Under the pieces are notes generated by a model. The model saw only the letters and a program-made list of their open reading frames with translations. It did not search any database and was not told the origin of the DNA. Position numbers and translations under genes: made by a program. A stretch of DNA of 64,000 nucleotides. Source: Panax quinquefolius (lineage: Eukaryota; Streptophyta; Magnoliopsida; Apiales; Araliaceae). How positions within the stretch are numbered: position 1 is the first letter of the stretch; every line of letters begins with the position of its first letter. This document shows, piece by piece, positions 22,261-33,427 of this stretch. The stretch spans positions 120,351,674 to 120,415,673 of the forward strand of contig CM035170.1 in NCBI GenBank assembly GCA_020205615.1, in the 5' to 3' direction.

Positions 22261-22429
22261 GATGTCAAGTATCGCGTAGAGCCAACTTTAATAGAAAAAG
22301 TTAAGGTTGCTTTCCAGCCACCCAGGCCGGTGATGTCGTATGAAGAAGAAAGTACAAGAAGGAGCTATTAGGGCGAGAATTGATGAAGAAGGAATACTTG
22401 AGTCCACTCTGACTTTGTGTTCCTAACGA

Positions 22430-23360
22430 CTACGATTTGAAGTACAAGATTATGATGGAGGCACATAATACGCCCATTTGCAATCCATCACGAAGTACTA
22501 AAATGTATCGTGATCTTCGACATACATTTTGGTGGAACAATATGAAGAGAGAGATTGCAAAGTTTATCTCGATGTGTTTAACTTTGCTAACGTGTAAAGG
22601 CGGAGCATCTTGTACCTAAGGGTCCGTTGCAACCACTTGAGATTAGGAATGGAAGTGGGAACACATTACTATGGATTTCGTTCTACTGGTTTTTTCTACG
22701 GTTTCTCAAGGCATCAATGCTATTTGGGTTATTGTTGATAGATTAACCAAGTCCGCTCATTTCTTGCGATCACGGAGACTTATTCCTTGAAGCGTCTTGC
22801 TAGTATATACGTGAATGAGATTGTGAGGTTGCATGGCATGCCTGTATCCATAGTTTGGATCGTGACCCAAGATTCACTTCAAGATTTTGGGTTAGCTTGC
22901 AAAAGCTATGGGCGCGGATTTGCGATTTAGTTCGGCATACCATCCCCAAACCGGACGGACAATCGAGAGGACTATTCAAACTCTTGAAGATCTATTAAGA
23001 CTCGTGTCCTAGACTTCAAGGGTAGTTGGGATAAGTATTTACCATTGGTGGAATTCTCCTACAACAACAGCAGTTATCGAGCAAGTATAGGTGTGGCTCC
23101 ATTCAAGCATATATATGCCGAAAAATGTGATTCTCCAATATGTTGGGATGAGGTGGGTGAAGCAACATTGTTGGGACCCGAAGTTAAGACGTATATGACT
23201 CACCGAAAAGATCCAAATGATTCGACAACGATATCAAAAGCAAGACAAGATCGACAAAAGAGTTACGCGGATCTTCATCGAAAGGACGGGAATTTAATGT
23301 GGGGATCATGTATTATTGCGAAGTTGCTCCATGGAAGGAGTTACAAGATTTTGGAAGAGA
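22430..23360 (+). pseudogene. Integrase core (Ty3/gypsy)
   Basis: Zinc-binding region remnants (AHNTPICNPSRSTKMYRDLR, FWWNNMKREIAKF) are followed by core blocks: EHITMDFVL with the first catalytic Asp, INAIWVIVDRLTKSAHFL, then FSSAYHPQTGRTIERTIQTL near the catalytic Glu. The second Asp region (usually SDRDPRF) is damaged at about 22855. It would join element DNA to the chromosome. Many stops. Confidence 0.85.
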
Positions 23361-23756
23361 GAAAGCTCAATCCATGATTTATTGGTCCATTTCAAATTCT
23401 TGACCGAGTAGGAAATGTAGCCTATAGACTTGCGTTACCTCAAAGTATGTCTCGTGTTCATAATGTGTTTCATATCATCGTACTTCAGTAAATATGTGAA
23501 AGACCCAAACCATGTTATTGAAGTTAGAACCGAACGAGATAGTAGAAGACTTAACGATATGAGGAGGTACATCAAGATCTTGGATAGGAAGTAGCATGTC
23601 CTACGCCTTGAAAGGTCATACCACAAGTTAAAGTTTTGTGGAGGAATCATCTTATAGAGAAATGACCCTGGGAATTAGAAGCGGAAATGAAAGCGAGGTA
23701 TCCTCACCTTTTCAAAACACCAGTACGTCACGTCGATTTCGAGGACGAAATTTCAT
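23361..23756 (+). pseudogene. Integrase C-terminus and chromodomain-like tail
   Basis: [20 protein letters not shown] and SRVHNVFH mark the GPY/F-type integrase tail. KYVKDPNHVIEVRTER and RYIKILDRK follow, then weak chromodomain-like remnants and the end motif FRGRNFIRRE. These identify a chromovirus, whose chromodomain would direct insertion into particular chromatin. The same segment in reverse occurs at 56415-56845. Confidence 0.8.
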
Positions 23757-23766
23757 AAGGAGGGAG
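23757..23766 (+). other. Polypurine tract of the family A element
   Basis: AAGGAGGGAG lies directly before the 3' LTR, the normal place for plus-strand priming. The same tract precedes the B LTR at 14820 and, inverted, the LTR at 53801-56414. Confidence 0.8.
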
Positions 23767-23768
23767 TT

Positions 23769-26552
23769 CAGAAGACCCAAATTTTTAAATAAAAAGGAAT
23801 TTCCTTTATTTATTATTTTGAAATAGTAAGGGTTGATTTGATTAATGTGGATAGTTAAGGGTTAAATCATAAATATTTCAAAATAAGCGAAGTGGTTATA
23901 AAATATTCATTATCGTCGGGAATATTCGTTTGGTCGTGGAATATTCGTGATTTGTCGGGAATATTAAATGACGGCCAAGTAGGTTACCATGTGTGGGCCC
24001 CATAACGGAAAGCGATTGGATGAAAGAAAACGACAAATATAAGTTGTTTTAAATAACTGGCGTAGTTATTCACAGAATTATCTTTGTTGGAATACCCGGT
24101 GGTTAAAACACACTAATACGCGTTGTTGAAAGCAACAGCACCGGTATTGCATCAATTATTGATTCTTACGTGAAGAAGGCTTTTACTCAATAATGGTTAC
24201 GATAATTTCTTAAGTATTTTATTGAGTTAATAATTCTTTGCGTTGATATTTTATATTATTGTTGTTTTGATAATTGTCATTACACATTTTTTCATTATCG
24301 AAGCAATAATTCATATTATCCGAATAATATTATTAGATAACATTAATGGCAATGTCTAGAAAGTTACATCTAAGGAGAGGTTTGGTCACCTAATTCGGCT
24401 ACCAAGAAGAAGAAATTCTTATTGGAAAGCCCTCTTCCTGGAGCGCCTGGTTGTCAATATTGTGATTTCGTAATATTATTTGTGAATAATTAATTATTGA
24501 TTTATATGATGAGAAAATATTGATTTTATGTGGATATAGATGGAAAAATTTTAAAATGACAATTGTTGAAAATTAATATTTTATCTTTTTACGATAAAAT
24601 AATTCAATTAAATATATTATTTTAATAATATATTAACGGTGATATTTTTACAACGAATGTGGGATATATGAGTATCTGAGGAGGAAGAGTATTTTTGTTG
24701 CAATAAATGTTTAAAACAAGTTAAACATGTCGGTGGACCCCATTTATTCGTGAAATTTGATTATAATTTGTAAAATCGTCTGTTTATGGATTTTAATTCA
24801 ATTTCTATTTGGAATTTGGAAAAACTTTCTTCTCGCAAAGTTGTAGAGAATTGAAATTCTATAAAAACCCGTGAGATTCGAATTTTTCTGATGAAAAGGC
24901 TATTTATTATGAATTATTGAAGTTCAAGTTCAAATAATTGATTTTTTAAGTTTTAATTATTTATTTTATGAAAAACGTTTTTTATTTTTTTTCTAGAAGG
25001 TTGGCATGTGGGAAATGTTGGGATCTCGATTTCCAAAGAGGCGTAGGAAATTTATTAATAATAATATATTTTATTAAATTTTCTGCTTTTTTGGTGTTCT
25101 AAGATTTTCCTATAAATAAAGTCTTAGGTTAGAATTGAAAATCACACCGTAAATCAAGTTTTTTTCTCTCTATATTATCGAGCGTATTCTTGTGAGTATT
25201 TTGAGTATACTTTGAGTATTGTTAGACGGTCAAAGTTCCTTCAAAGACTATAACCTAGATTCTAGCCTAAAAGATCGATCTTTCGAGGTAAGGGATATTA
25301 TTTTTTTCAGAATGATATTATTTCTTCAATATCATTATAATTGAAATGTTGATCCGAAGTTTTTATCAAATTTGGAACTTTTTTCACGTCGGGGTTCTTA
25401 TTCATTAAGTTCTTATTCATGAGTTATTATTCACGAGTTATTATTCACGAAGTTTACTATTCAAAGTCTTATTATTCAAGCGTGAAGATGTTTTTTTGGA
25501 ATTTTTATCTTTTTTGGTGTAGATTCTTATTCACGATATCTGAAGACTATTCACGTATACAAAGACTATTCACGATACTGTCTTATTCAATAGAAAAATA
25601 AAATTTCTTCTTTTCGTCTCAAAACATCTATTCCGGATACTAACTCGATTGTATCCATGTTTTGATCATTCTTGAATTTTACACCACTATGATTATTTTT
25701 GAGGTATTTTGGACGATGGATAAAACCAAAGTCACGAATCCTTAATCCTTAATCCTTGTCATTTTGTTTCATTTGGATTCGTTTATTTAAAAAATATTTT
25801 CATCATCCTCAATCTTAAATGATGATATTATGGAATATCTTTGGCAGTAGTGCAAAGATGAATGATTTCTTAAGAATATCTTTTTGGCCAGTAGTGCAGA
25901 TGAATGATTCGAAGAATATCTTTACCGTAGTGCAAAGATGAGCAGTGTTTAAATGAAACATAACTAATTGATGAATATCTTTGGCGCAGTAGTCAAAAGA
26001 TGAATATTTGATTCAGGATGTATATTGATTGATGTTACGAGGGATAAAAGATAGACGATTTAACTTTAAATTCATACATAGAAGATAGTAGTTAGATTCT
26101 CTACTTAACTCTTCTAATGAATTATTATTTCATTGCGAATATTGATTTAAAATTTGTTGCCTATCAGATTCTATTATATTTTTCCCCTTGTTGAAGATTA
26201 ACGATAATTTGTTGTATATTATCTTAGTCATAATATTCTTTATCGAAATTTAGTTGGCTCACCCTTTTCCTTTTGTTCCATTTTTTTCTGGGAGGCGAGA
26301 ATATAATGAAGATCAATGGAATTATGGAATGAAGGTTTTAGAAAAGGGTTGTTTAGTAGTTCTCACCATTTTTGTAAAATAATGTATCAATAAATGTGAT
26401 GAGGATTTATTTGAAAGATAGATATTATCAGAAGATAATATTTGTATTTAAACTCACGCTTTTATCGTTGTAATAATAAAGTTCAGTAGTTGTTTCATCA
26501 CGTGTATTGTAACCGAGAACGAGTGATGTATACCTATTTTCAAAGGCACACA
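23769..26552 (+). repeat. 3' LTR of the family A element
   Basis: 2784 bp, about equal to the 5' LTR at 6656. Its start reads CAGAAGACCC (mutated from TGTAAGACCC) and its end GGCACACA before the target duplication CATAA. TATA box near 25110, donor-like GAG/GTAAGG at 25286-25293, hairpin units at about 25840-26000. Confidence 0.88.
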
Positions 26553-26557
26553 CATAA

Positions 26558-27289
26558 TATATAACGCTTTTTAGGGTTGTGAATAAGAATTAAAAAAATT
26601 ATTATATAACATTAAATATGATAATAATTATTTATAATATCCTTAAATTCTCATAATTATCATATTTATCTCATACTCTCTCATCTCGTAATACTTTCTC
26701 ATAAAAAATAATTGTAAAAAGATTATAATTAATTATTCTAAATTATATAAAACGATAAATAATTTAACTTAACGGAGGAGTATGAAGTTATTCTAAATTA
26801 AAAAGATTATAATTAATTATTCTAAATTCCATACTAGCGGATCAGGTTAGCTAAGTTAAGATTTTAGTTTTTGTAAGTTGATTAATTACCAATGTAATAA
26901 CGACACACATAAAATGCAAATCATGTTGTCAAGATTCTACTTCCATTAATCAATTCAACTTACCCAAAAAATAAAAAAATAAATTTCATTACTAATAACT
27001 TCTATAATCACTAACAATTATTGCCGATATAAGAATATTGTATAATCACTATACAATTAAGTATTAATTATTTTTTTACATTTTTTAACTAAATGTTTGA
27101 CAATTGTAGCTTTTCCTTTCCTAATACTCAACCCACTTTTTATTTTACTTTTCCCTTCTTTTTAAAATAAAAAATAAAAAATAATAATGATAACAATAAT
27201 TAGGCAAATGAGCTCATTATCCATAATAATTCAGCATTTTCACACACTGCTGCTCTGTTAAGCTAACACTTCAATTTCTTAAAAACCCA
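26558..27289. other. AT-rich intergenic stretch
   Basis: Between the retrotransposon and the MULE. A 21-bp word, AAAAGATTATAATTAATTATT, occurs twice (about 26716 and 26802). No gene, RNA or element end is recognised. Confidence 0.4.
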
Positions 27290-27298
27290 TAAAATTTA

Positions 27299-28558
27299 GG
27301 CTTAAATATGAATTAATACCTTAAATTATAGGTCATATTACACTTCGGTGATCCACCTATCAATTTTGTCAATTAAATTATTAAACTATCAATTTTTTTC
27401 AATTACACCAAATTGAACACGCCACGTCAAAAATTGCTAACGTGTGACTACTTGTGTGGGGCATAAAAAGCTGGTGTGGCAAAAAAAATAATTTTTTAAT
27501 TTAATATTAAACAAATTTGATTTAATGGAGGATAAAATGGTCCAACAATAATTAACATAAAACAAAAACTTAAAATTCCTATATATCCATATATACAAAA
27601 CCCCAGCTCCCATCCAAATCACCGCCGAGCAAATCCGGCGAATAAATCCGACCAAAATCACCGCCGAGCAAATCCGACCAAAACCCAGATCTGGAGAAGA
27701 ATTCGGTGGATTGATCAGGAAACAACAAAGACGATGTTATCGGAGGAGTTCCGCCGGCAGATGACGTCGCTGGAGTTTCCGGCGAACGTTCGGAGAGAGA
27801 ACCGGTCCGTTAACGAGTCGAACTCAACGGAGAATCGACAGATCTTCTCAAATCGACAGATCTTTCCCTTTTCTCGGATTCAACAGATTTCAACTCAACA
27901 GATTTCAACAACCCAAATTCTCGGACTTTCCCTTTATTCACAACAACAGAATTAGGGGCTTTCAGTTTGCTGACTGCAGTTGTAACCTTAGAGCATGAAT
28001 TAATCCTAAATTTGGTATAAAATTGAGGAGCAAGAAATCGATGCCCACTTCGATTTACCAGTGTTTGGATGAATTTTTTTACACGTGATTCCTGGGTTCG
28101 GTTCTTCAATTTGAGGGAATCTAGTGTAAAAGCAGCTGGCTTTTTTTTTGTTCCCTTATTTTTGAAGTTTGTGGAAGTTGTATGTTTTGGGTTAAAGTTC
28201 CAATCTTTTTGGTTTTGGGGATTTTCTTCTATTGGGGTTTTGGGGATTTTCTTCTGTTGGGTTAAAGCAGCTGGTTTTGGGGATTTTCTTCTGTGGTGGT
28301 TATGGCGGTGGTGGTGGTGGATTTTGCCCCTTATTTAAATAGATTTGTTTATTTAATGATAAAAAAATTATTATTTTGACACATCAGTTTCTTAAGGTTC
28401 CACACAATTAGTCACGTCAGTAATTTCTGACGTGACGTGTTCAATTTGATGTAATTGAAAAAAATTGATAGTTTAATAATCTAATTGACAAAATTAAAAG
28501 GTAAATCACCGAAATAAAATATGGCCTATAATTTAGGGTACTAATTTATATTTAAGAC
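27299..28558. mobile_element. Non-autonomous Mutator-like element (MULE)
   Basis: A 1260-bp element with terminal inverted repeats of about 218 bp (27299-27517 and 28341-28558), beginning GGCTTAAATAT and, inverted at the right, GTCTTAAATAT. A perfect 9-bp target duplication TAAAATTTA flanks it (27290-27298 and 28559-28567); 9 bp is the Mutator signature. The interior has no transposase but carries a GC-richer stretch that looks like a captured promoter, 5' untranslated region and first exon. It ends 228 bp downstream of the ERF stop codon. Confidence 0.9.
27734..27955 (+). pseudogene. Captured 5' gene fragment inside the MULE
   Basis: A TATA-like CTATATATCCATATATAC near 27580, a 130-bp leader with two copies of ATCACCGCCGAGCAAATCCG, then an ATG frame of 73 codons starting MLSEEFRRQMTSLEFPANVR. 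Residues from about 30 on are low-complexity, rich in Q, S and I. GC content is higher than around it. This looks like the promoter and first exon of a host gene carried by the element (Pack-MULE). The parent gene is not recognised, and no functional protein is claimed. Confidence 0.5.
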
Positions 28559-28785
28559 TAAAATTTAATCGAAGGATTGGACATTATCTAGTAATGGCAT
28601 TGACGTCACTGCTGATCTATCAAAAGAGGAAATTGTTTCCTTGGACAGGTCACAGTACAGTAGTAGTAGCACTTTAGGCACCAAACGCTTTAATGGCAAG
28701 TGATTTGTCAAAACAAATTAAATTAATTGCATATACACAACCAAACACGCCATATATATTCTCATTACAATAATCTACACGTCAT

Positions 28786-29502
28786 TTAACTGACCAATAA
28801 ATGCTCGCCAATTGGCATTTGTCTTATCTGGCACTCAATTGTGCACATATTCGATCGGCTCTCCACTTCCAACTCGGCTTGATCAGCCGGTAATCCTTTC
28901 TTCCTCCGCTTTGGGGGCCCACTCTCCGAACCCGAAACAGACGGCTCGGGGGAAGACCTCCTCTTAGCCGTCACTCTAACCGGATTCGGCTCATTCAAGC
29001 CAGCTTTGTGGGGAAAATTCAACAAAGCCTTGGAGCCACGCATCCTGTAAGCCGCTAGGTCATAAGCCAGCGCGGCTTCCTCAGCCGTCTCATACGTCCC
29101 CAGCCAAACTCTTGCGCCGTTCTTAGCCGGGTCTCTTATCTCCGCCGCAAACTTGCCCCACGGCCGTTGTCTCACACCCCTGTAATGCCTTGATTTTGCC
29201 GGGGGAGAAGCCACCGTCTCCGGTGGAGACACTGATTTCACGGTTGGCGGAGTCGATGTAGTAGCAGTAGGAGTAGAGGGGTCAATTTCATCGACCGGCT
29301 CCGGCTTAACGTCGTTAGCTGCGAAGGTAAACGGCGTCCAGCCAGCACTAACGGCGTCACGTAAAAAGCCATAAATGACCATATCTTCAGAATCATCGAC
29401 TTTGAGTGGCAAGTCACCCCACATATCTGATGACAAGCATGTGATGAGACTAGTGAAACTAGAGCTTCGTTGATACGGCGGCAAGGAAAGGAACTCCGAC
29501 AT
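28786..29502 (-). CDS. ERF2: AP2/ERF transcription factor, group IXa (ERF2-like)
   Basis: An intact intronless gene of 238 codons. The AP2/ERF domain spans residues 106-165: it starts [20 protein letters not shown], includes [18 protein letters not shown] and ends ALLNFPH. The ERF-type Ala and Asp in [10 protein letters not shown] predict binding to the GCC box. N-terminal [18 protein letters not shown] (residues 28-45) and the C-terminal LLVS are hallmarks of group IXa proteins such as tobacco ERF2 and Arabidopsis ERF1A/ERF2, which are activators in ethylene, jasmonate and pathogen responses. Residues 66-104 are rich in Pro, Ser and Thr. Basic clusters AKRR (179-182) and PKRRKK (197-202) are likely nuclear signals. 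The chosen ATG lies about 100 bp downstream of the expected start site set by a TATA box, and no upstream in-frame alternative fits. Length is normal for the family. It is the only gene here that looks functional; exact orthology needs a tree. Confidence 0.97.
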   Translation of the reverse strand: MSEFLSLPPYQRSSSFTSLITCLSSDMWGDLPLKVDDSEDMVIYGFLRDAVSAGWTPFTFAANDVKPEPVDEIDPSTPTATTSTPPTVKSVSPPETVASPPAKSRHYRGVRQRPWGKFAAEIRDPAKNGARVWLGTYETAEEAALAYDLAAYRMRGSKALLNFPHKAGLNEPNPVRVTAKRRSSPEPSVSGSESGPPKRRKKGLPADQAELEVESRSNMCTIECQIRQMPIGEHLLVS

Positions 29503-29627
29503 GTCCTACTTAAGTTTTTGGGATGTCTGATTCTTTCTGAAAGTGGGATGACTGATGAGACAGAGATAGAGAGAGAAAAGCAGTTTTTGGTATATGGAAA
29601 TTTGGAGTGATTTGGGTGTGGAAGAGC

Positions 29628-29635
29628 CTTTATAG
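29628..29635 (-). promoter_or_regulatory. TATA box of the ERF gene
   Basis: On the minus strand the sequence reads CTATAAAG. It is about 130 bp upstream of the ATG, giving an expected transcription start near 29600 and a 5' leader of roughly 100 nt. Confidence 0.75.
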
Positions 29636-29775
29636 TGGATAATACAAAAAGAGATTCATGAACCTGAGTTGGCACGTTGGAAATTATTTAGTCTTTTTTT
29701 ATTAAAAACTATATTTGGGGCTTCGATGAAACTTCTTGCTCAACTAGTGGGCAAGTGGAAAACATTGCTTTTACT

Positions 29776-29818
29776 CACGTGGACGTGATAGAGCTGCTAA
29801 TGTCATTATTTGACGTCA
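29776..29818 (-). promoter_or_regulatory. G-box and TGACGTCA elements upstream of the ERF gene
   Basis: CACGTG (29776-29781) is a perfect G-box, known to bind bHLH factors such as MYC2 and bZIP factors. TGACGTCA (29811-29818) is a palindromic TGACG-type site known for TGA/bZIP factors. A second ACGTG (in GGACGTGAT) lies between them. They sit about 145-190 bp upstream of the TATA box. Jasmonate or salicylate control is plausible for a group IXa ERF, but it is inferred from motifs only. Confidence 0.55.
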
Positions 29819-30847
29819 GCATCATTTTGAAGACAAAAAATAATGCCTCGGTATATTACATGTGTTATAAAAGTGAAGAAATAATAAATAAAAAAAATGC
29901 AAGTTATTTTTTATAGATAAAGAAGTAGAATATAAATTCTACAAAGATCGTCAAATTATGGACTAGAATAATGGTAATAAATAGTAAAAAAGTTTTCACC
30001 AAATCTTGTAATATAAATAACGATAGATGGTATTACTGTAAATAATAAAATTTAAAATTAAAGAACAAAACATGAATATAATTTGACAGTTAAAGAATAT
30101 AATCGATGACAAAGCCAACTTATAAAACTTAATTACAAGAATTTAAAATTTATCGTCTCAGTTGGTTAGTGTTTCGTACCGATAACATGTTATAAAACAG
30201 AAGAAATATCAAAAGATGTCAAGATTGGGTATGTGAGTTTCAATTTCACTCTAATATAGCAAAAATAAATACATGATAGAAATTTATGAATTTCTCATTA
30301 GTGTATCTTCTTTCATTTGATAAGTTGTGTACTATTTTATAGACACAAAATGAAACACAAATCTAATAAAATTATCAAATCATGAATTAGACCAATAATT
30401 TAATTTATAATCATTGACTTGATTTGAGATTATTAAAAAAACATATAATATTATAACATCATGTGAATTTGATTAGCGTATGGATAAAAAATAGGAGTAC
30501 CTTACTACCAAAATGTTATTATTATTATTATTATTATTATCAATAGTCTATTACTTTTTCGATAAACATGTGATGGATTAATGAAATATTTTTAAGTGGA
30601 TTTGGTATCATTTTGAACTTAATTAGAGCCGGATGGTTACAAATGGTATTAAAGCCAACCACCTACACCTCATGTCTTATCATCCGATTGTCAAAATTAA
30701 AGACGCACAAATATCTTATAATAAAAGAAATTTTAAATGGTAGTGAGCAGCTAGATTGAATTTGACAAAACGTGAGATAATGTCCAACTTTTTGACCAGC
30801 GAGTAGTATATTTTAATAGAAAATTAATGTTTTTACATATTTTTTTG

Positions 30848-30945
30848 ATATTTTTACATAAAAAATATCGTTATAGATATATAGCGGTAATAAAAATCGT
30901 CGCTCTAGTATCTACAGCGATAATTTTTATGTAAAAATCATATAA
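30848..30945. mobile_element. Foldback MITE-like palindrome
   Basis: The left arm (TTTTACATAAAAAATATCGT) and the right arm (contains GCGATAATTTTTATGTAAAA) are inverted copies around the core TATAGCGGTAA. Non-coding. It resembles the foldback at 828-902 in its TATCGTTATAGAT-like word. Confidence 0.5.
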
Positions 30946-32657
30946 AAATATCAATTTTTATTTTAATAATGTCTCTATTCCACAAAAAAAAAACTACTGA
31001 ATTTTTTTTACAAATTTTAGGATGCATTGTACAATTCATGTTTACTTTAAATTGATTAAGAGCTTAATTTAGTACGAAAGCATAAGAATGTTTTTGTGAT
31101 GACGAATTTATAATCGCACCGCACCAATCACAAATAATTTCATTTGCGCTTTTGAATTTATCAAAATGCACCTAAACCGTTTCGGATGTGATTTGAACTT
31201 CAAACTGCACCATACCCACCACTAGTTGACAATACTTGTTTGTTTGTTTTAGGGGATAAATAACGTTTTAGTCATTTGTCTTTGAGGTCCGATTTTCATT
31301 CTACAGTTCTCAAACTTTTTTTATTCTAATTGAATAAGCTGTCTTCTCATATATTACAAAATGGTTATTATTTTCAATTTAAAAAAAAAGCGAGACGAAA
31401 AAGCAGACTATCATAAATGGGTTAGTTTCTTGATGTGGGCGACTTTCTTTTGACCTTTGACCCATATCTATCATTCTTTCCATTTTCGGTTTTCACATAC
31501 AATAATAATAATTGAATCGAAAAATAAATACTTTATAATTTTATTTATTTATAATAATACTTTATTATTTATAATTATTCATATAAAATATTTTTATAAT
31601 TTATATAATTTTTAAAAAATTTAAATTTTAAAATTATTATTATTAGTAGTATTTTATTTATTATTATTAAATAACGTTTAGTTAACGTTTTTTAAAAAAT
31701 TAGTTCAGTTTAAAAAAATATTAGTTCAGTTTAAAAAAATTAACGTTTTTTAAAAATTAAAAATTCTGTTTTTATAAAAAGTAGCGTTTTTTAAAATTAA
31801 CGTTTTTTTAAAATTAAAAAATTACATTATTATGTTTTTGTTATTTTAAATTATTATTACAAAATAATAATAATAATTTCACAATAAAACAGACTTTTTT
31901 TAAATGTTTATATTTTTGTGAATTAACATGTTTATATTTTTACTACTAGTTATGTAGATAAATATAATTAGTAATATTTTTACGATGTATTTGATACAGT
32001 GAGTTAATTTTATAATTATATTTAATTCAATATATCGATATATGTCGCAATCGTAATTCGAAGAAGAAAAAAAAACGCAACATATACCAGAAGTAAAAAA
32101 AAATTAAGAAAAGAATTCTTGGTAGCAACGGAATGAACCACTAATTTCAACGTTTATCTTGTATGGAAGGGATCTAGGGTGCAAATGGAAAATTTAAAAT
32201 ATGTCAAGTTAATTTTAAAAATTTTATAATTTAGAACGGAGTTAATATAAAATTAACTTAAAATCAATTATATTCTATAACAATATTTTTGACGTATTCC
32301 AGACATACGAATGAAAATTTATTTTGAGCACGAGATTATGTGTATATTCCTCTGAAAGGTGTAATGTGGTAAAAAAAGAATAAACTTTTTATAAAAGTGT
32401 TTAGATTAGAAAGTTAAAGTAGTGTTTGATTAAACGATTATAAAAAGTATTTAAAACATATAACAGAAAAAGATAAAATTATACAAAAGTGTGTTGTATT
32501 AAATTTTATTTTTAAAAAAATGTCTGCCCTTTTAACTCAATAGAAACACGTTGAGGGTCGTTAAAAAACTGAAATATTTTCAAAGTTTATTTAAAAACTC
32601 TTTTACTCTGCAGCATCCTTCTGTCAAATAAGTTCTATATATAATTATATCAGTCCT

Positions 32658-32689
32658 GTGGGGTTGGGGGTGGGGGTGGGGGTGGGGGT
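32658..32689 (+). repeat. (GGGGGT)n G-quadruplex-like tract
   Basis: GGGG, then TT, then four runs of five G separated by single T residues. Five G-runs with one-base loops satisfy the usual quadruplex rule strongly. It lies in AT-rich DNA about 3 kb upstream of the ERF gene. Confidence 0.85.
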
Positions 32690-33188
32690 CGCCCAAAACC
32701 AATTCCCTTATACTTTTCCTAATTATATATACACAAACTACTAATTAATGAGGCTGTAACTTCACATACATAACCGGTTGTGACAGATAAGAACGGATAT
32801 ATAAACGAACTAGATAATGGCAGCCGACAAAACTTTTCATATTTAAAATTTTGACAAAACTAATGATTTAAACACTGTAGTTGACACGTTTTATTTAATA
32901 TACTATCGAATTTTTAATTTTTAAAAATTTTCAATTGAACTAATTATTATTTTTAAATTGAATCATTCTGTTAATTTTGGCTCACGACTGTTAAATATTT
33001 TCCTCTATTATCCGACGTGGAGGTGAAGAAAAAAAAAAAAAATTACATGGCCACGTGTATTACTCCACCACCCACCTCAACTCACCAATTTAAATTAATT
33101 CATGTTTTCTTCCAAATGATTAACCTCACCTTATCTTATTAGTCTATTAATGCATCAAATCCTTGAAAATATTTCTCCGACAACGACG

Positions 33189-33427
33189 TCAACGAAAAGA
33201 TCTGACGCAACCGTCGACCCAACATCGTTGCTGATCAACGCTGTCACAAACTAGATCTTTCGTAGCCACCGCTTCATCCGTAAGCCCAAAGCCTCTATGG
33301 CATCGGTTCTTGCTTGATGCCAGGCTGACCCGGCGGATGTTGCATGGAGCCATCGATGCATGTCCACAGTCGGTGAAGACAACGGATCGAGGATGGCGAG
33401 CGATTGGGCATACTCGCGATCGATTGT
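33189..33427. other. GC-rich gene-like patch interrupted by element C
   Basis: About 240 bp with clearly higher GC than its surroundings. It is open on the minus strand (33189-33440 including some LTR bases) and, from about 33255, on the plus strand (contains SFVATASSVSPKPLWHRFLL). No domain is recognised. Retroelement C inserted at its right edge; the other side of the target resumes at 44122 with GATTCTCGACCTC, also GC-richer. It may be an exon or a fragment of an older element. Confidence 0.35.

Larger units (their letters stand above)
6656..26552 (+). mobile_element. Composite Ty3/gypsy chromovirus, family A, with family B inside
   Basis: The outer element starts TGTAAGACC at 6656 and ends at 26552. 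A perfect 5-bp target duplication CATAA (6651-6655 and 26553-26557) shows that both outer LTRs came from one insertion. Order: 5' LTR, primer site, start of gag, two 4.6 kb family B LTRs with short internal pieces, remainder of gag, protease, reverse transcriptase, RNase H, integrase, chromodomain-like tail, polypurine tract, 3' LTR. Integrase after RNase H gives the Ty3/gypsy order; the GPF integrase tail and RFRGRNFIRRE-like end point to a Tekay/Del-type chromovirus (inference). Every coding part has stops or frameshifts, so it is dead. It inserted 94 bp from the edge of an existing solo LTR of its own family. Confidence 0.9.
29830..33188. other. AT-rich intergenic region upstream of the ERF gene
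   Basis: No gene found. It holds a (TTA)n microsatellite (30516-30540), a foldback palindrome (30848-30945), a run of degenerate TTAACGTTTTTTAAAA words (31675-31815), and a G-rich tract (32658-32689). Long tracts are only A and T. Confidence 0.5.

Noticed and set aside
6656..26552. Possibly active autonomous retrotransposon
   Set aside because: Protease active site lost, zinc knuckle incomplete, integrase second Asp region damaged, and many frameshifts and stops.
28069..28338. 89-codon plus-strand frame rich in Phe and Trp
   Set aside because: Low-complexity translation of GGTTTTGGGGATTTTCTTCT repeats inside the MULE; no domain and no codon signal.
29238..29675. 145-codon minus-strand frame overlapping the ERF gene
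   Set aside because: It lies in another frame of the ERF coding region and crosses its TATA box and leader; a shadow of the real gene.
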